NCBI RefSeq assembly: GCF_004027225.2 | Contig: NC_044289.2 | Coordinates: 5,755,761 to 5,819,760, forward strand | Origin: Strigops habroptila | Lineage: Eukaryota > Chordata > Aves > Psittaciformes > Psittacidae | Direction of reading: 5' to 3' | DNA: 64,000 bases | Part shown: one piece after another, positions 22,855-34,340 of the stretch | How the letters are laid out: the number at the start of each line of letters is the position of its first letter | Numbering within the stretch: position 1 is the first letter of the stretch | Position numbers and translations under genes: made by a program | Notes under the pieces: generated by a model | Seen by the model: the letters and a program-made list of their open reading frames with translations, nothing else | The model's database searches: none | What the model was told of the DNA's origin: nothing

Positions 22855-23705
22855 TCCAACTTAAAAGCATTTAACCCATGAGAAAATTGTCTGCGTTGAT
22901 GCCCTGTGTCATACTGACTTCAGTGCAGAAACTGTATATGTAAATACCTATTTTTTTTAATTACAAATTATGTAGGCATACTGGGAAGGAAAAAGTATAC
23001 TCAATATTTGGGTCTAGAGCTTATATTAAATTCTCTGACAGTAATGAGCAAATATCTTACAATGATGCTGCTCACAAAGCTAAGTCTGGCCATGATATAT
23101 TAAAAATCTAAATCCCCTGTTCTTTCCTTGGCCTCCTGGTGAAACAGTGGTGGTGGAAGTCTCATGTAATGCAGTTACTTTTATGCAACCAAAATAATAT
23201 ATCAGGAATTACTTTGATCAGAAGACACTACTTAATTACTTAGTAGTGTCTTTTTGCTCAAATTCTTTGCTTTAATATGTGATTGGTGTCAAACAGCACA
23301 GCTTTTAGTATTATGACAGTGAACATGTTTTAGACCACATGTTTTAGGCCATATTCCAGTAGGCTGATATTTCTGTTTGGAAAACTGGAAGATGCACTCC
23401 TTTTTGTAAGAACTTAATCTATACAACTGGCTGCTGTCTCAAGAAGTATCATGGTAGCTTAAGTGGTTCCCATTCATGAATCACAACACAGAACAAGGTC
23501 ATTTCCTTCTTTCATCCATCCAGCTGGACTTAAAGTGTCCATGTCTTTTTAGAAAGCAGGTTCTTCAGAAGATAGATGTGCTGGGAAAAAAGCACAATGG
23601 GCTTTTCTACACCCTGCACTTCTAAACAAACACTATTTGCCTGTAGAAAGAAAAATCCAGCCCAATGAACAAAAAGAAAGAGTGTCCGTAGTAAAACTTT
23701 GAAAT
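22855..23705. other. Tail-to-tail spacer between CTSZ and NELFCD
   Basis: No coding block. It contains a perfect 11-bp inverted repeat at 23222-23252, listed separately. Confidence 0.5.
23222..23252. repeat. Perfect 11-bp inverted repeat with 9-base loop
   Basis: AAGACACTACT (23222-23232) and AGTAGTGTCTT (23242-23252) are exact reverse complements around TAATTACTT. A T run follows on the plus strand. It sits between two converging genes. It is too short for a typical miRNA precursor and may be chance or a remnant of a small element. Confidence 0.8.
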
Positions 23706-23729
23706 AAATCTCTAGAAAAGAAAAAACCC

Positions 23730-23735
23730 TTTATT
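23730..23735 (-). terminator. NELFCD: Putative poly(A) signal of NELFCD
   Basis: AATAAA on the minus strand, about 800 bases past the NELFCD stop, defining a 3' UTR of about 0.8 kb (roughly 23710-24530). Closer alternative signals were not evident. Confidence 0.5.
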
Positions 23736-24530
23736 TAAAGGTAAAGTATAATCTTGGGTGTATCCCTGCACTGTCTGGAATCTACCAGAACAGATGAGAG
23801 ACAAGTATAAAAAACAAGCCACAAGAAGCAGTAATAACATTTGTGCACACATTCACATTGCTGGACAGCAGTAGAATTCTGACATGGTAATGAAACTTAC
23901 CAGTAACACTTGAAGCATCTATTTAACAAAAAATAGATTCTGGAAGATAACACACTCACATAGCGTTCATCTGTTAATAAAAAACTAACCTTGACTGTTA
24001 CAACTCTATAGCAGTAAATATGTAGAATTATTTAGAATTCTAAACAATGCAAAGGTGAGACAGAGCTAATCACACAAATTCCTTCTATACAACTTACAAC
24101 ATCAAAGCCTAAAGCATTCAAGATCCAGTCTTCAGGAAACCCTGCAAAGCTTTTTTAGTAGGAGCTTCCTTCCCCATTCTTCAGGTTTTGTATATTACAC
24201 AAAGAATCAGTGACAAGTTCTCCAAGTAACCAAAATAACATTCTTTGAAATAAATGTTTTTCTCCTGCTATTCATTTCAGAATATTCAGATTTATACTAA
24301 TTTGTGTTATAACAGAAAAGCCTTCAGTATTACTCCATTTGCCAAAGTACATTAACAGTCCTCTGATATGAAGCTCAAGGTCACCATGCAAGTCAATCGA
24401 ATGCCCTTCAGCCCCTTCTTCCTTGGTTTGGGGTTTTTTGCTGCTCTGTTGGCCAGTTATATAGCCTTTCTGATGGAGAGTAGGGCAAAGCAGTGATTGT
24501 GTGCTCTGTGTTCTTCAGATTTTCCACTGC

Positions 24531-27500
24531 TTAGTTCATCATAATAAAGTTAGATTTGCAATGAGCTTAACAGAGAAAAAGAAAAAAGAAAAAAGCGTTC
24601 AGTACACTGATTTGTTTGCATGCATGTAAATAATTAGGATTTTAGGGTCTGGACAGATGTTTTTGTTTTAGGATTGGAGTGTATTATATGTATGTCAGAC
24701 TACTTCCCTTCCCATCCTTTCCTTAGTACAGTTCTAGTTCTCAAAAAGCAGTATTTGTCTCAATGTTCCTCACTACTACCCAGAGATTCTTGATTAAAGG
24801 AAAACCACTAAACACAGGCCACTAAAAAGGAAGTTATCTGTGAAAATATCTGGCAGGCATTCCTATTTTTAGCAATCCTCCTCCTAAACATTATTTGCAA
24901 GTTAGTTATAACGAACACAAAAGGAAGCAAGTATGCAAGGAATAAATATTACTCACCTATAAATTCAGTCACAGGGTCATGTTCACCTTCTGTTTTAATA
25001 GTCCCTGCAATACTTTCATTCTCCAAGATTGGAAGAAAAAGCTGTACAAAGTCTGAGGTATATGGAGGAGCAATCACATCAAGTACCTGAAGCAGCAGAC
25101 AAAAATGGATTATCCTTACAGCTAGAGGGGTAGTAGGGACAATATTTAATTTACAATACTAGCCTTGGAAGCATATGTAGCTGCACGTAAAACTTCTTGT
25201 TCTCCATACAAGTAATTAATTATGTATTCTTGTGGTACTCTATCCACTACCTTAAGACTTTCAGAAGTCAGCAATCAGTAGGACTCAGCCACATCCCAGT
25301 GAATACTGATATTGCATATATCACTCAGAATCCAATCTCGTATCTTGCTGATACTGAAGTTTACTTCTATATGTTAGTAAATACAATTTTTGCTACTGAC
25401 CTCTGTAACGAAGTATCTGATGAGAGAGATATCTGTATCTAGCTTCTCTAGGCATTTGCGGATATAGCTGACAACAGGTAGGACATATCCTCGGCTGAGT
25501 AAGTGCACCATTCTATCCAAGAGAGTCTTCTTCAATTCCAGCTGGGGAGGGAAGAACCAACAGATTAGAACTTCCTCTCAAAACAGTGCAATTTTTATTG
25601 CTCATTCTTACTGATTCCCTGTCTGCTATGTTACGTTTTAACCATGACCATATTCCTAAATTAAACTCTTAAGACTGCTTGACAGCAAAAGCTATTATCT
25701 TGAATAAGCGTAACTAATATGATAATCACCTGCTCCATTACATCAAGCTGCGAATGTTCTGTTTCAAAGAGCTTGACAAGAAGTTGTAGAACTTGGGGAT
25801 GAAGTAGCTGATGGCATGTACTGATCTGCAAACAAGACAGGGAAGTTAGATCCTCAGAACTTCAGTTTTTAAAACCAATGCAGCGGTCTTTATTAGAAAG
25901 GTTTACACCGATGTTCACTTTTAGAAAAGTACTCTCTCATTTCTTTCTTTGATGCCCAAGTTTTCCTATCTTAAATAATGCTGAGCTGACAAAACCAAAT
26001 AATCGAACCGAAAGAAAGAGATTAATCTCTGTATGTTTACTGACTTACTGCGAATGTTACACATTCAGTGAACTGGATGTACTTCCAGTTGCAAAAGTCA
26101 AAACCATTCTCACTCTTCAACAAGGTTTATGTGCACTTTTACCTCATCCAATAATGCCAGATGAACTGGAGTGTGATCAGTCTGCAGCTGGAAGTATCGT
26201 GGTTCTGACACTGTCCAATCCACCCACTTTAATACACCCATTGCCACGACTGGGAACCTGCAAAAAAAGAGATCACGTTAGCACAGGAGCATAAAACAAA
26301 ACAAACAACCCAACTACAGAAAGACCCCAAAACAAAACAAAACTCCCTGTAAATTAAAAATCATAGAATCATCTTTCAGTATATTCTAATGGTTGCCAGA
26401 ATTTCAGTTTAACTTACAGCAGAACTCATAAAACTCAAAAAGTTTTGCTTGAAAAGTTGCCAGCACATCAAGTAGTTTTTCACAAAGAAAAGGGGGGAAA
26501 AATTACATAACCTGGAGGAAAATTCTTTCTACAAAGACACTCCCTGCTAAGCACAAAATGCAAAACATAGGCAACAAAATTTATGTACACTCCTAGTTTG
26601 TTCCAATTTATTCAGTAGGTGCTATTTCATACTTATAAGAGGAGGGAAAAAAAACCCAAAGACATCTATTGCTAGGAAAGCTTTACTGGGAAGACAAAGT
26701 AATCTATCATCTTTATCCAGTGGCAGAGAAAAGCACATTCTGTGACACAAGGATGACAAGCTGTCAGTGAAAGCCAGAACTTGTGTCCTCATGAGACACT
26801 CGAAAGATGCACAGTTTTGAGAGCTGCTTTCAGACCACATCTTCACATATTCTGCAATGAGGATGTTCTCAGAGTAGCCCACAAAGGCATTTCCCTTCAG
26901 CAGTAGGCTAACCCTAACCTCTCCTAAGAATACTTTCCTTCCAACAACTAAAACTTGGGACCTGTATTTCTGCTCACCTGATGCACTGATAGAGAGTGCT
27001 CAGTTCTGCAACCAACTCTGATGCTCCTTTGTTCTCATTGCAACACAGGTTGTGAACGGTTTCAATGGCTTTTGAAGTTGACTTGAGTTCATCCTTGTTT
27101 ATACTGACTCTCTTATTCTGAAAAATTGCAAAGTTTGAATGCAAGAGTTGTGAATATCCCGGATAACTCTGGTTATTTAAAGAGAGGAACTGTGATAAGC
27201 CTGAGATTACATCCTGTTTCTCAAAAGACAGACTCAAATCTAAGTTTCAGAAGAACTAATTATCAGTGAGCTGAAGCACAAGGATGGTTGCTTTATTTAA
27301 TTCCCTATAGATTACTTTATCCACTTCATAGAATTAAATTCCACTTCCTCTGAAAAAGCACATACAGTGCAGTAACACAAAACTGCTACGGATAACCTTT
27401 AGGGGGAGGTGAGGGAAAAGAGCACAAATGCTCAGTGCACTCAGACTTTTACAGTACTATTTGGTCATCGGGATCTACCTTTTATAGTTATTTCAGTTGA

Positions 27501-30500
27501 AGCCGGAAACATTTCCTATTAAAATAAGTAAACCAAGCTGAATACAGTATCTTAAATTTAGCAACTTCACAATCATACATGTTCTTCAGCACGGTCAGGC
27601 CACTGCAGGTAGAAATAGTATTATTCACAGAACTGAACATTACCTTCTTCCACATCTCTACTACACTAGCTGCATATGCCAGTATGTGAATATATTTATG
27701 TTTGTGGTCTTGGTTGATCTTGGCACCTGGTTTAAACAATGACTGCATGAAGAGGTCCAGAAAAGCAGGCACTCGAATCTGTGAAGAAAATGAATGGTTT
27801 ATTAGAGCCTGAGAATTACAAGAGGTGTCTAAAAATAGAGTTTCTGCATCTGATATACCTTGCACAGAAAGAGATATAACACACTCTCCTTTGAGAGCAG
27901 GTCAGAGAGTTTTATGAAGAGAACCAAACTTTTGACAGAAAGAAAGGGGGAAGGGGGGGGGGGGGGGCAGAAAAAGCAGGGTAGGAATAGAAAGAAAAAC
28001 CAGAGTTACAAACCATATTGCTAAAGTATCTAAATGCCACCGTTTGTTACCAGAACCTACATCAGAACGAGCCAGTGACAAGTGTGAAATGTGCCATTTA
28101 AGTGTTTACAACAAACTGCAAAACTGGGTGGGTTTTTTCATTATTTTTTTATTTTTTGTTAGCAGTAGCTAATTTATTCCTTGCCATCTTTATCTCCTAA
28201 TTGAAAAGCTCTTTAATTAATCTAATTATATGCAAAAAGACAACTTGGAATGATCAAAAAAAAAAGCCAAACCCCAAGCTATCAAGAAGCTAATGCAAAA
28301 CGGAATACAAGCAGTGGTTTCACATTTAGACATTGAAGTTATAGAGGGATGAGCCTGAATACTAACTTCTATTTTCTGTTGATACAACACTTAGCACAAA
28401 CAGACCTCATATTTCTGAGTGCTACTGTACTAGAAGAACATTTCTGAGGTTATAAGAAGATAGCTACTGACCAGTTCCACTGGAGGTGGGTCCATGCTTG
28501 TAAACATTTTGAACAAGACAGTGATGTCTGCTGGATTCAGAGCTCCTTTGGACAACATAGCACCAAGAGCCTGACATGCTCGAGGATAGGAGGCTGCAGT
28601 ACCCAATGCTAAAGTGATCTGACTGGCATCATGGCCTCTAGATGAAGAGCAAACATACATAGCAACTTATTTTCTTAATTCATATATTTTCATTTTAGCC
28701 TCACTGAATCAACAGGGCACATCTTACGGAATGTAATGCCTTAGGGCAGAACCCCTTATCCTGGGTAATCATAGAAACAGGCCTATGTTTCCCTTGCTTG
28801 TTTCTAAAATGTTCATAGAATAAAGATACGGGGTTTTTTTAATAGACAGAATCTTCAATTCTTTGCTCTTCTGATTTCAGGTCTCCCAGTACAGGACATT
28901 GAACTTTTCTGTTGTTTCACAAATTAAAGCTTGGTACAGGTTCTGTTGCAGCTAAGAACTCCCCTTTTGCTGGTAAAAGGTGTCCTGGGTTCAGCTGTAA
29001 GAGTTTCTTTTCTCATTCTTAGTAGCTGGTGCAGTGCTGCATTTTAGCTTTAGTCTGAGAGCAATGCTGATAACACACCAATGTTTTAGTTGTTGCTAAG
29101 TAATGCTTACCCTGATCAAGGACTTTTCAGTCTCTCATGTTCTGCCAGTGAGGAGGGGCACAAGAAGCTGGGAGGGAGCAGAGACAGGACACCTGACCCA
29201 AACTGGCCAAAGGGGTATTCTGTACCACAGCACGTCATGCCCAGTATATAAACTGGGGGGAATTACCCAGAAGGCCCAGATCACTGCTCGGGTCGGGCTG
29301 GGTATCGGTCGGCGGGTGGTGAGCAATTGTATTGTGCATCACTTGTGTGTATTGTTGTTTTGGTTTTTTTCCCCTTCCCTTTTTAGTTTTATATTCTCTC
29401 CTCTGGTTATTTCCCTTATCATTATCATCACTGGTGGTAGCAGTAGTGGTTTTGTATTATACTTTAGTTACTGGACTGTTCTTATCTCAACCCATGGGAT
29501 TTACATTCTTTCAATCCTCCTCCCCACCCCTCCAGAAGCAGGGGAGGAAAAGGTGCAGGGGTGAGCGAGCAGCTGCATGGTTCTGAGTTACCAGCTGGGC
29601 TTAAACCACGACAAAAGGTAATCAAGAATGAGCAAAACACAACAGTTTACAAATCCTGGTGACTTACATTTCACTTACATATATAACATAACTCCCACTT
29701 ACTTCTCATGAGCATACCGCTGAACCTCCTGAGCAATCCGTCTGACAGCTGACCCTCCTTGTTCTTCTTGAGCCAATATGGACATCATAGATTGAGCAAA
29801 AAGGTAAGTGTGTTCTCCATGGCACACCATCTTCTGTTAAAGCACACACCAAAAATCTTATCACTCAACAAGAAACATGCAAGTACGCTTCTGAGATTAC
29901 AGTGCCATAATAGCAAAGATTTCACTGAAATCTACTAATCTAAAGGAAAAAAACCACAAAACCCATAACAAAAAACCAAACCCAAACCCACCAACACAAA
30001 CAACTAAATGAGAAAACCCAAAACCCAACAGCCAAGAAAGAAGTACAGAAAAGCACAGTATCACTATGCGCTGATGCCATGCGAGAAGAAATGGCTAAAT
30101 TAAGAACTTCGTGTCTTAAATACCAAGATTGAGCGGAACTTCTATCCTAGTTACACTCAGTACTTTCTCTACAATATTTAAAAGGAGAAGTACAAAGCCA
30201 TCCAAAAGTCATTATGCAATTTCATAAGCTGGACTGATTCACATGGCAACTTTCACACTGACATGCATCATAAAAGAATTCTTTTTATTTGCCAGAGGAC
30301 TGACTAGACTGATCTTTAGATCTTGTGTTAAATGTGGAAGACCATAGCTCTACCTTCACCTTTTACAAACCATTTTATAAGCATGAGAAATGTCACATAA
30401 GCAACTTAAGTAATGCTTGGTCACAAAATGAGCAAAAAATACAGATAGATTTCTTTTTTTAAACTCAGATATACCTTCCCTTCGTAAGATTTTCGAAGAC

Positions 30501-33500
30501 TTGATATTAAGATTCTCTACAATCCCACAATGATCTGTATATCCTAACGAGAAAACACTATTTTCTTCCCACATAAAAGGGGTAAAAAAACCCCAACCAA
30601 ATCCCAAAACACTTACAGCAAACTCAGGAAGGTTTTTTTCAAGGTTTTCTTCTCCTCCATCTAAAATTGTTGCCAGAGATGTACGCAGAACTCTGGAAAA
30701 TACTTCTAGTTGCTGACACGCTGTTGAAACACTGGTTATTTCCCCTTGATATCCAGCATCAGATATAAGCTATAAAACCAAAAACATCACAGAAAACTTG
30801 TATTATTTGCATTTATATTTCAGATACCCTAACAAGTCTAGAAGAACACACAGAATTGTAAGATTTGCCTCTGCATACACTCAGTGGAATTCATGTTCAT
30901 CCGTCACACTACACAAAAGGAAACCAATAAAGATGTAGCAAAAAATGTAAATCATAATGATACAAAAATATTTCAGAGCACAGCCCGATATAACATTCTT
31001 CCCTGTCACAGAAACATATCAAGCTGACTGAAATGTCATACTGCACCAGAAATCCAGAATTCTCAGATACAGATCACAGGGAAAAACAAACAACAAACTG
31101 GGAAACTACATTTACTACTTGCAACCTGTAACACAATTCCTTCTACCAATTTGTACTTGCACTGTTCTGACATTTGAGTAAGTAGTATTAGGAGGAATAC
31201 ATAAAAGATACATGTAAGACCACAACAATATTTGATGCCAGAACAATCAGCCATTTACAGATATTCCCATTTATCAGACTTGAGTATACTACCTTCACAG
31301 TAAAATTAAGCATTAAACAGTCAGGATGGGCTTCTGCCAACTTGTAGAAGAGGTCTCTCCACGTAGTATGTGCTATCATTTGCTCAAGCCAGGCTGGAGT
31401 CTGAAAGGTTAGAGCAATAAAGAGAAATATAAGGATTTCTAGTTGTCAAGGTCATTAAAAGTAAACCTTTTACCTTTCAGGAGTTCTGCACGTTGTTGTA
31501 CAGAACTTTCTTACAAAGGAGGACGCCTTCGAAGTTTCTAAGTTCTCTAAGCCTCTAAGGACTCCAGTGAGATACATCTGGTTTTCTGAAACCAGCTGTT
31601 TCTTAACCAAAGAGCTTTGAAGATATGATTTCCCTTCCCCCACCATCCACTACTCCATCAGACAAAGGCACGTATGTAGGATTCACTCATGTAGAGATAG
31701 CAACATGGATTCCATGCACACCTCTCCCTCCTCTGTAAAGATGGAATCTGCTTTCCGAGGGTCAAAATGCTTGATAAGTAAGCTCTTTAAATGGTTTTCT
31801 ACAGTCTCCTGAACTTGCAGTGGCTCAACACCTGTATAGAAGGAAGAAAAAAACCTTAGCAGATGCAATCCAATCAAACATAGCAGCAACACTTAAGTTT
31901 TTCAATGAGAACAGAAACTAATCAGAAATTTATCAACACAGAGATGAAAGGAGAGCCATCAGTTCTACTGTCCAGCCACACTGATAAAGATTCACAGGTC
32001 CTCAATCTTTTTTCCTGAATGCAGACTGTTTAGGATCACAGGCAGGTCACACTAGTCCTTTCCTCTTGCTCTCTTCATCAGTAACGCTAACAGCTATGTC
32101 AGTCATCTCACAAGACTGTTACTGGGCATGATACCAAAATGCGCATATCTTAAACACAAAAGGGATTACTAGGACGGTACTTACTACACCTTACTACAGA
32201 ATAAAGTCCACCCTTTTAGAATATTCGCTACCAGTACCTTTGATAGTACACAACAAAAGAATACACAAAGTTGTAATAAATAGTTCTACAATTCCAAGAT
32301 CAGGGTGTAGTAATTCTGCTAATTTGTAAACAAAAGTTTATACTAAGGGCAAAGATACCGGAAGATAATGCCAAACATGTCTTTCAAGAGGCTGCTGAAG
32401 AATTCAAAAAGCAGACCGGTACATGGAATTCTTAAGAAAACACAGGTATCTGTATGACGGCCTTCCATCTAACCACTGATCTACTGAAAGGTATAGTAAC
32501 TAGCAACAGGGTAGTTGTTCAGTTATTTATATAGTGCTCTTACAAACAATGAAATATTGATAAGACCACCTACATAACAGTACCTTTGACTATAAAAACA
32601 AAATACAGTTTATGCAGCTGCTTCAACTGTATTGATCATACAGTTTGTGAGCATTTCAAAGTGTTCCTCAATAGATTACTTATTCTCTGTGTAGAATAAA
32701 CATATTATTATAAAGAATTTAGTCATACACGCATACAGGATGTCAACTTCACAAAAATCCACTTCCTGAGTATGATCAAATTTGCCACCAATTCAAATAT
32801 TTCTGACAAAATAAAGACTACAGACCCAAATTATAGTGTATCAATCACTTATCATACCTGTCTGAATGAGCCACTCTGCCAGCAAATTTACAGTCTGTGC
32901 CACTGCAGTGTAGTTTTCCGAGAGGAGCTGGATAACATTCTCTGGAGAGCCTCCTGCTTGGAAATACCTGATGAAAGGATTACAAAAGAACTAGTTGAGT
33001 GTCATAATAAAAACCAAAACCAACTGAACTCTAAATAAAGGAAAACCAATAGCATCATTTATGAGTTTTCACACAAACTTCCATACAAAGTGACCACACT
33101 GCACCTATAACACACATAACATGCATTATAACACATATAAGGTTACACTCACCTCTTTAATGTGTTAAATATAGACGGCTCCATTATATAGTCAGGGGTT
33201 GAAAATTTCTTCAGGCATTCTTGCTGGACTTCGGCATCATCTTCCCCCTCCCCATCCTCATCGTCTTGCTGTTCACAAGCACAGTCAAGTCAGCCCCCTC
33301 TCTTGTACCGTTTCCCCCTATACTCCCATATTTAGGCTATTTTTGCCCACAGAAACTCACAGCAACCTCGGCTCTCCACAGCAAGCGACCTCCTCCCCAC
33401 AAAACCACGACTTTTTAACAGAGAAGGCGCAAAACCATCCAGTTGTTTCCCTCCTTTTTAACGCCCTCAAGCCCCAGGCCCCACCACAGAGACTCCCCCG

Positions 33501-33821
33501 CCAGCCTCTACACTCCGCGCTTACCGCCTCAGCTCTGACCCCCACACGCAGCTCTCCAAGCCCGCAGAGCGACAGGACCCTGGAGCTCCTCCGGAACCCA
33601 CTCGACGCCCCCAAGAGCCCTCCGCTCTCCAGAGCGGCCCCGGATGGGAGCGCTCCCCCTCAGGGGCCGCTCCAGGCCCGACGCCGAGCCTGCCGGCTCC
33701 CGCAGCGCGGGCAGCCCCGCACCGCGCCACCACAAAGACACCCGCAAGCGCTCACCGTCCCCCCGTCCGCCTCGTTCCCCCACTCCGCCGCGCTGCCTTC
33801 GAAGTAATCAGTGTCCTCCAT
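24531..33821 (-). CDS. NELFCD: Negative elongation factor C/D (TH1-like)
   Basis: A NELF subunit. The complex holds RNA polymerase II paused near promoters until P-TEFb acts, and NELF-C/D pairs with NELF-A in the nucleus. Fifteen coding exons on the minus strand: 33756-33821, 33153-33268, 32858-32967, 31722-31831, 31293-31400, 30617-30769, 29703-29833, 28472-28637, 27644-27778, 26978-27117, 26143-26257, 25730-25825, 25401-25541, 24957-25086, 24531-24565. They total 1752 bases and 583 residues. Human has 590, and its MDEDYYGSAAEWG start lines up with [15 protein letters not shown] here. An acidic N-terminal stretch ([13 protein letters not shown]) precedes long helical-repeat sequence nearly identical to human, for example [19 protein letters not shown]. 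The protein ends CKSNFIMMN. The start ATG has context GGAGCCATGG and no in-frame ATG was found upstream. Every junction is GT/AG and in phase. Confidence 0.98.
27952..27967. repeat. G15 homopolymer run in NELFCD intron 8
   Basis: About fifteen G on the plus strand after a purine-rich lead. It would be a C run in the NELFCD pre-mRNA. Confidence 0.85.
28981..29613 (+). mobile_element. Solo LTR of an endogenous retrovirus (ERVL-like)
   Basis: A 633-bp unit begins TGTCCTGGG and ends CACGACA, with terminal TG...CA. It contains a TATA-like 'agtatataaactgg' and is flanked by a perfect 5-bp direct repeat AAAGG (28976-28980 and 29614-29618). No internal retroviral sequence is present, so it is a solo LTR left by recombination. 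A 5-bp target duplication is typical of ERVL-type elements. The sequence resembles LTRs I know from songbird genomes. It lies in NELFCD intron 7, antisense to the gene. Intact duplications and little visible decay suggest a fairly recent insertion. Confidence 0.88.
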
Positions 33822-34340
33822 GGCTCCTCCCGCCCCGCCTCGGGCCCACAAAGCCGCGCCGACTGCCGGAACCAGGCCGCGACCGCCCCCCGGGAGGAGC
33901 GTTGCGGAATGGCGGGCGCCGGGAGGGCGGAGCCGCCGCTGGCGCCGGGCTGGGGAACAGGGAGGGATTCGCCGCAGCGGCAGCACCGGGAGGGGGATGG
34001 CGGGGAACGTCCTGCCCCGGCCCGCGCCCCGGCCCGGCGGCTCTGAGAGGAGGCGGCGGCGCGGCCGTTGCGTGATGAATGATGGCTGGAAGCAGCCGAG
34101 AGCGGCAGCGGATAACCATGGAACACGGACTCGTGAAAGCCGGGCTGGTGGCGGTGGTTCCGGGGAGGTGGAGGTTCGCTCTGCCCCGGTAGAAGCCGTT
34201 CATGCCCGGTTAGTCACTGCCGGGGAGCCAAGGCAGAAGACAGCATACAATAAAAGGGGAAAAAAACTCAAAGCCAAGGGAAATTTAAAAGCAAACTTCC
34301 CTGTGCTGCGAAACCTCCCGCGCAGCAGCGATTAGGCGGT
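33450..34340. promoter_or_regulatory. NELFCD: CpG-island promoter of NELFCD
   Basis: Strongly CpG-rich sequence covers NELFCD exon 1 and about 500 bases upstream. There is no TATA box. Open frames in both directions here are the usual by-product of high GC. Part of the island extends away from NELFCD, so divergent plus-strand transcription is possible but no exon was supported. Confidence 0.75.

Noticed and set aside
33199-34335. Several frames of 85-202 codons on both strands at the NELFCD promoter
   Set aside because: GC-rich shadows without domains. Only the minus-strand exons 1 and 2 of NELFCD are supported.
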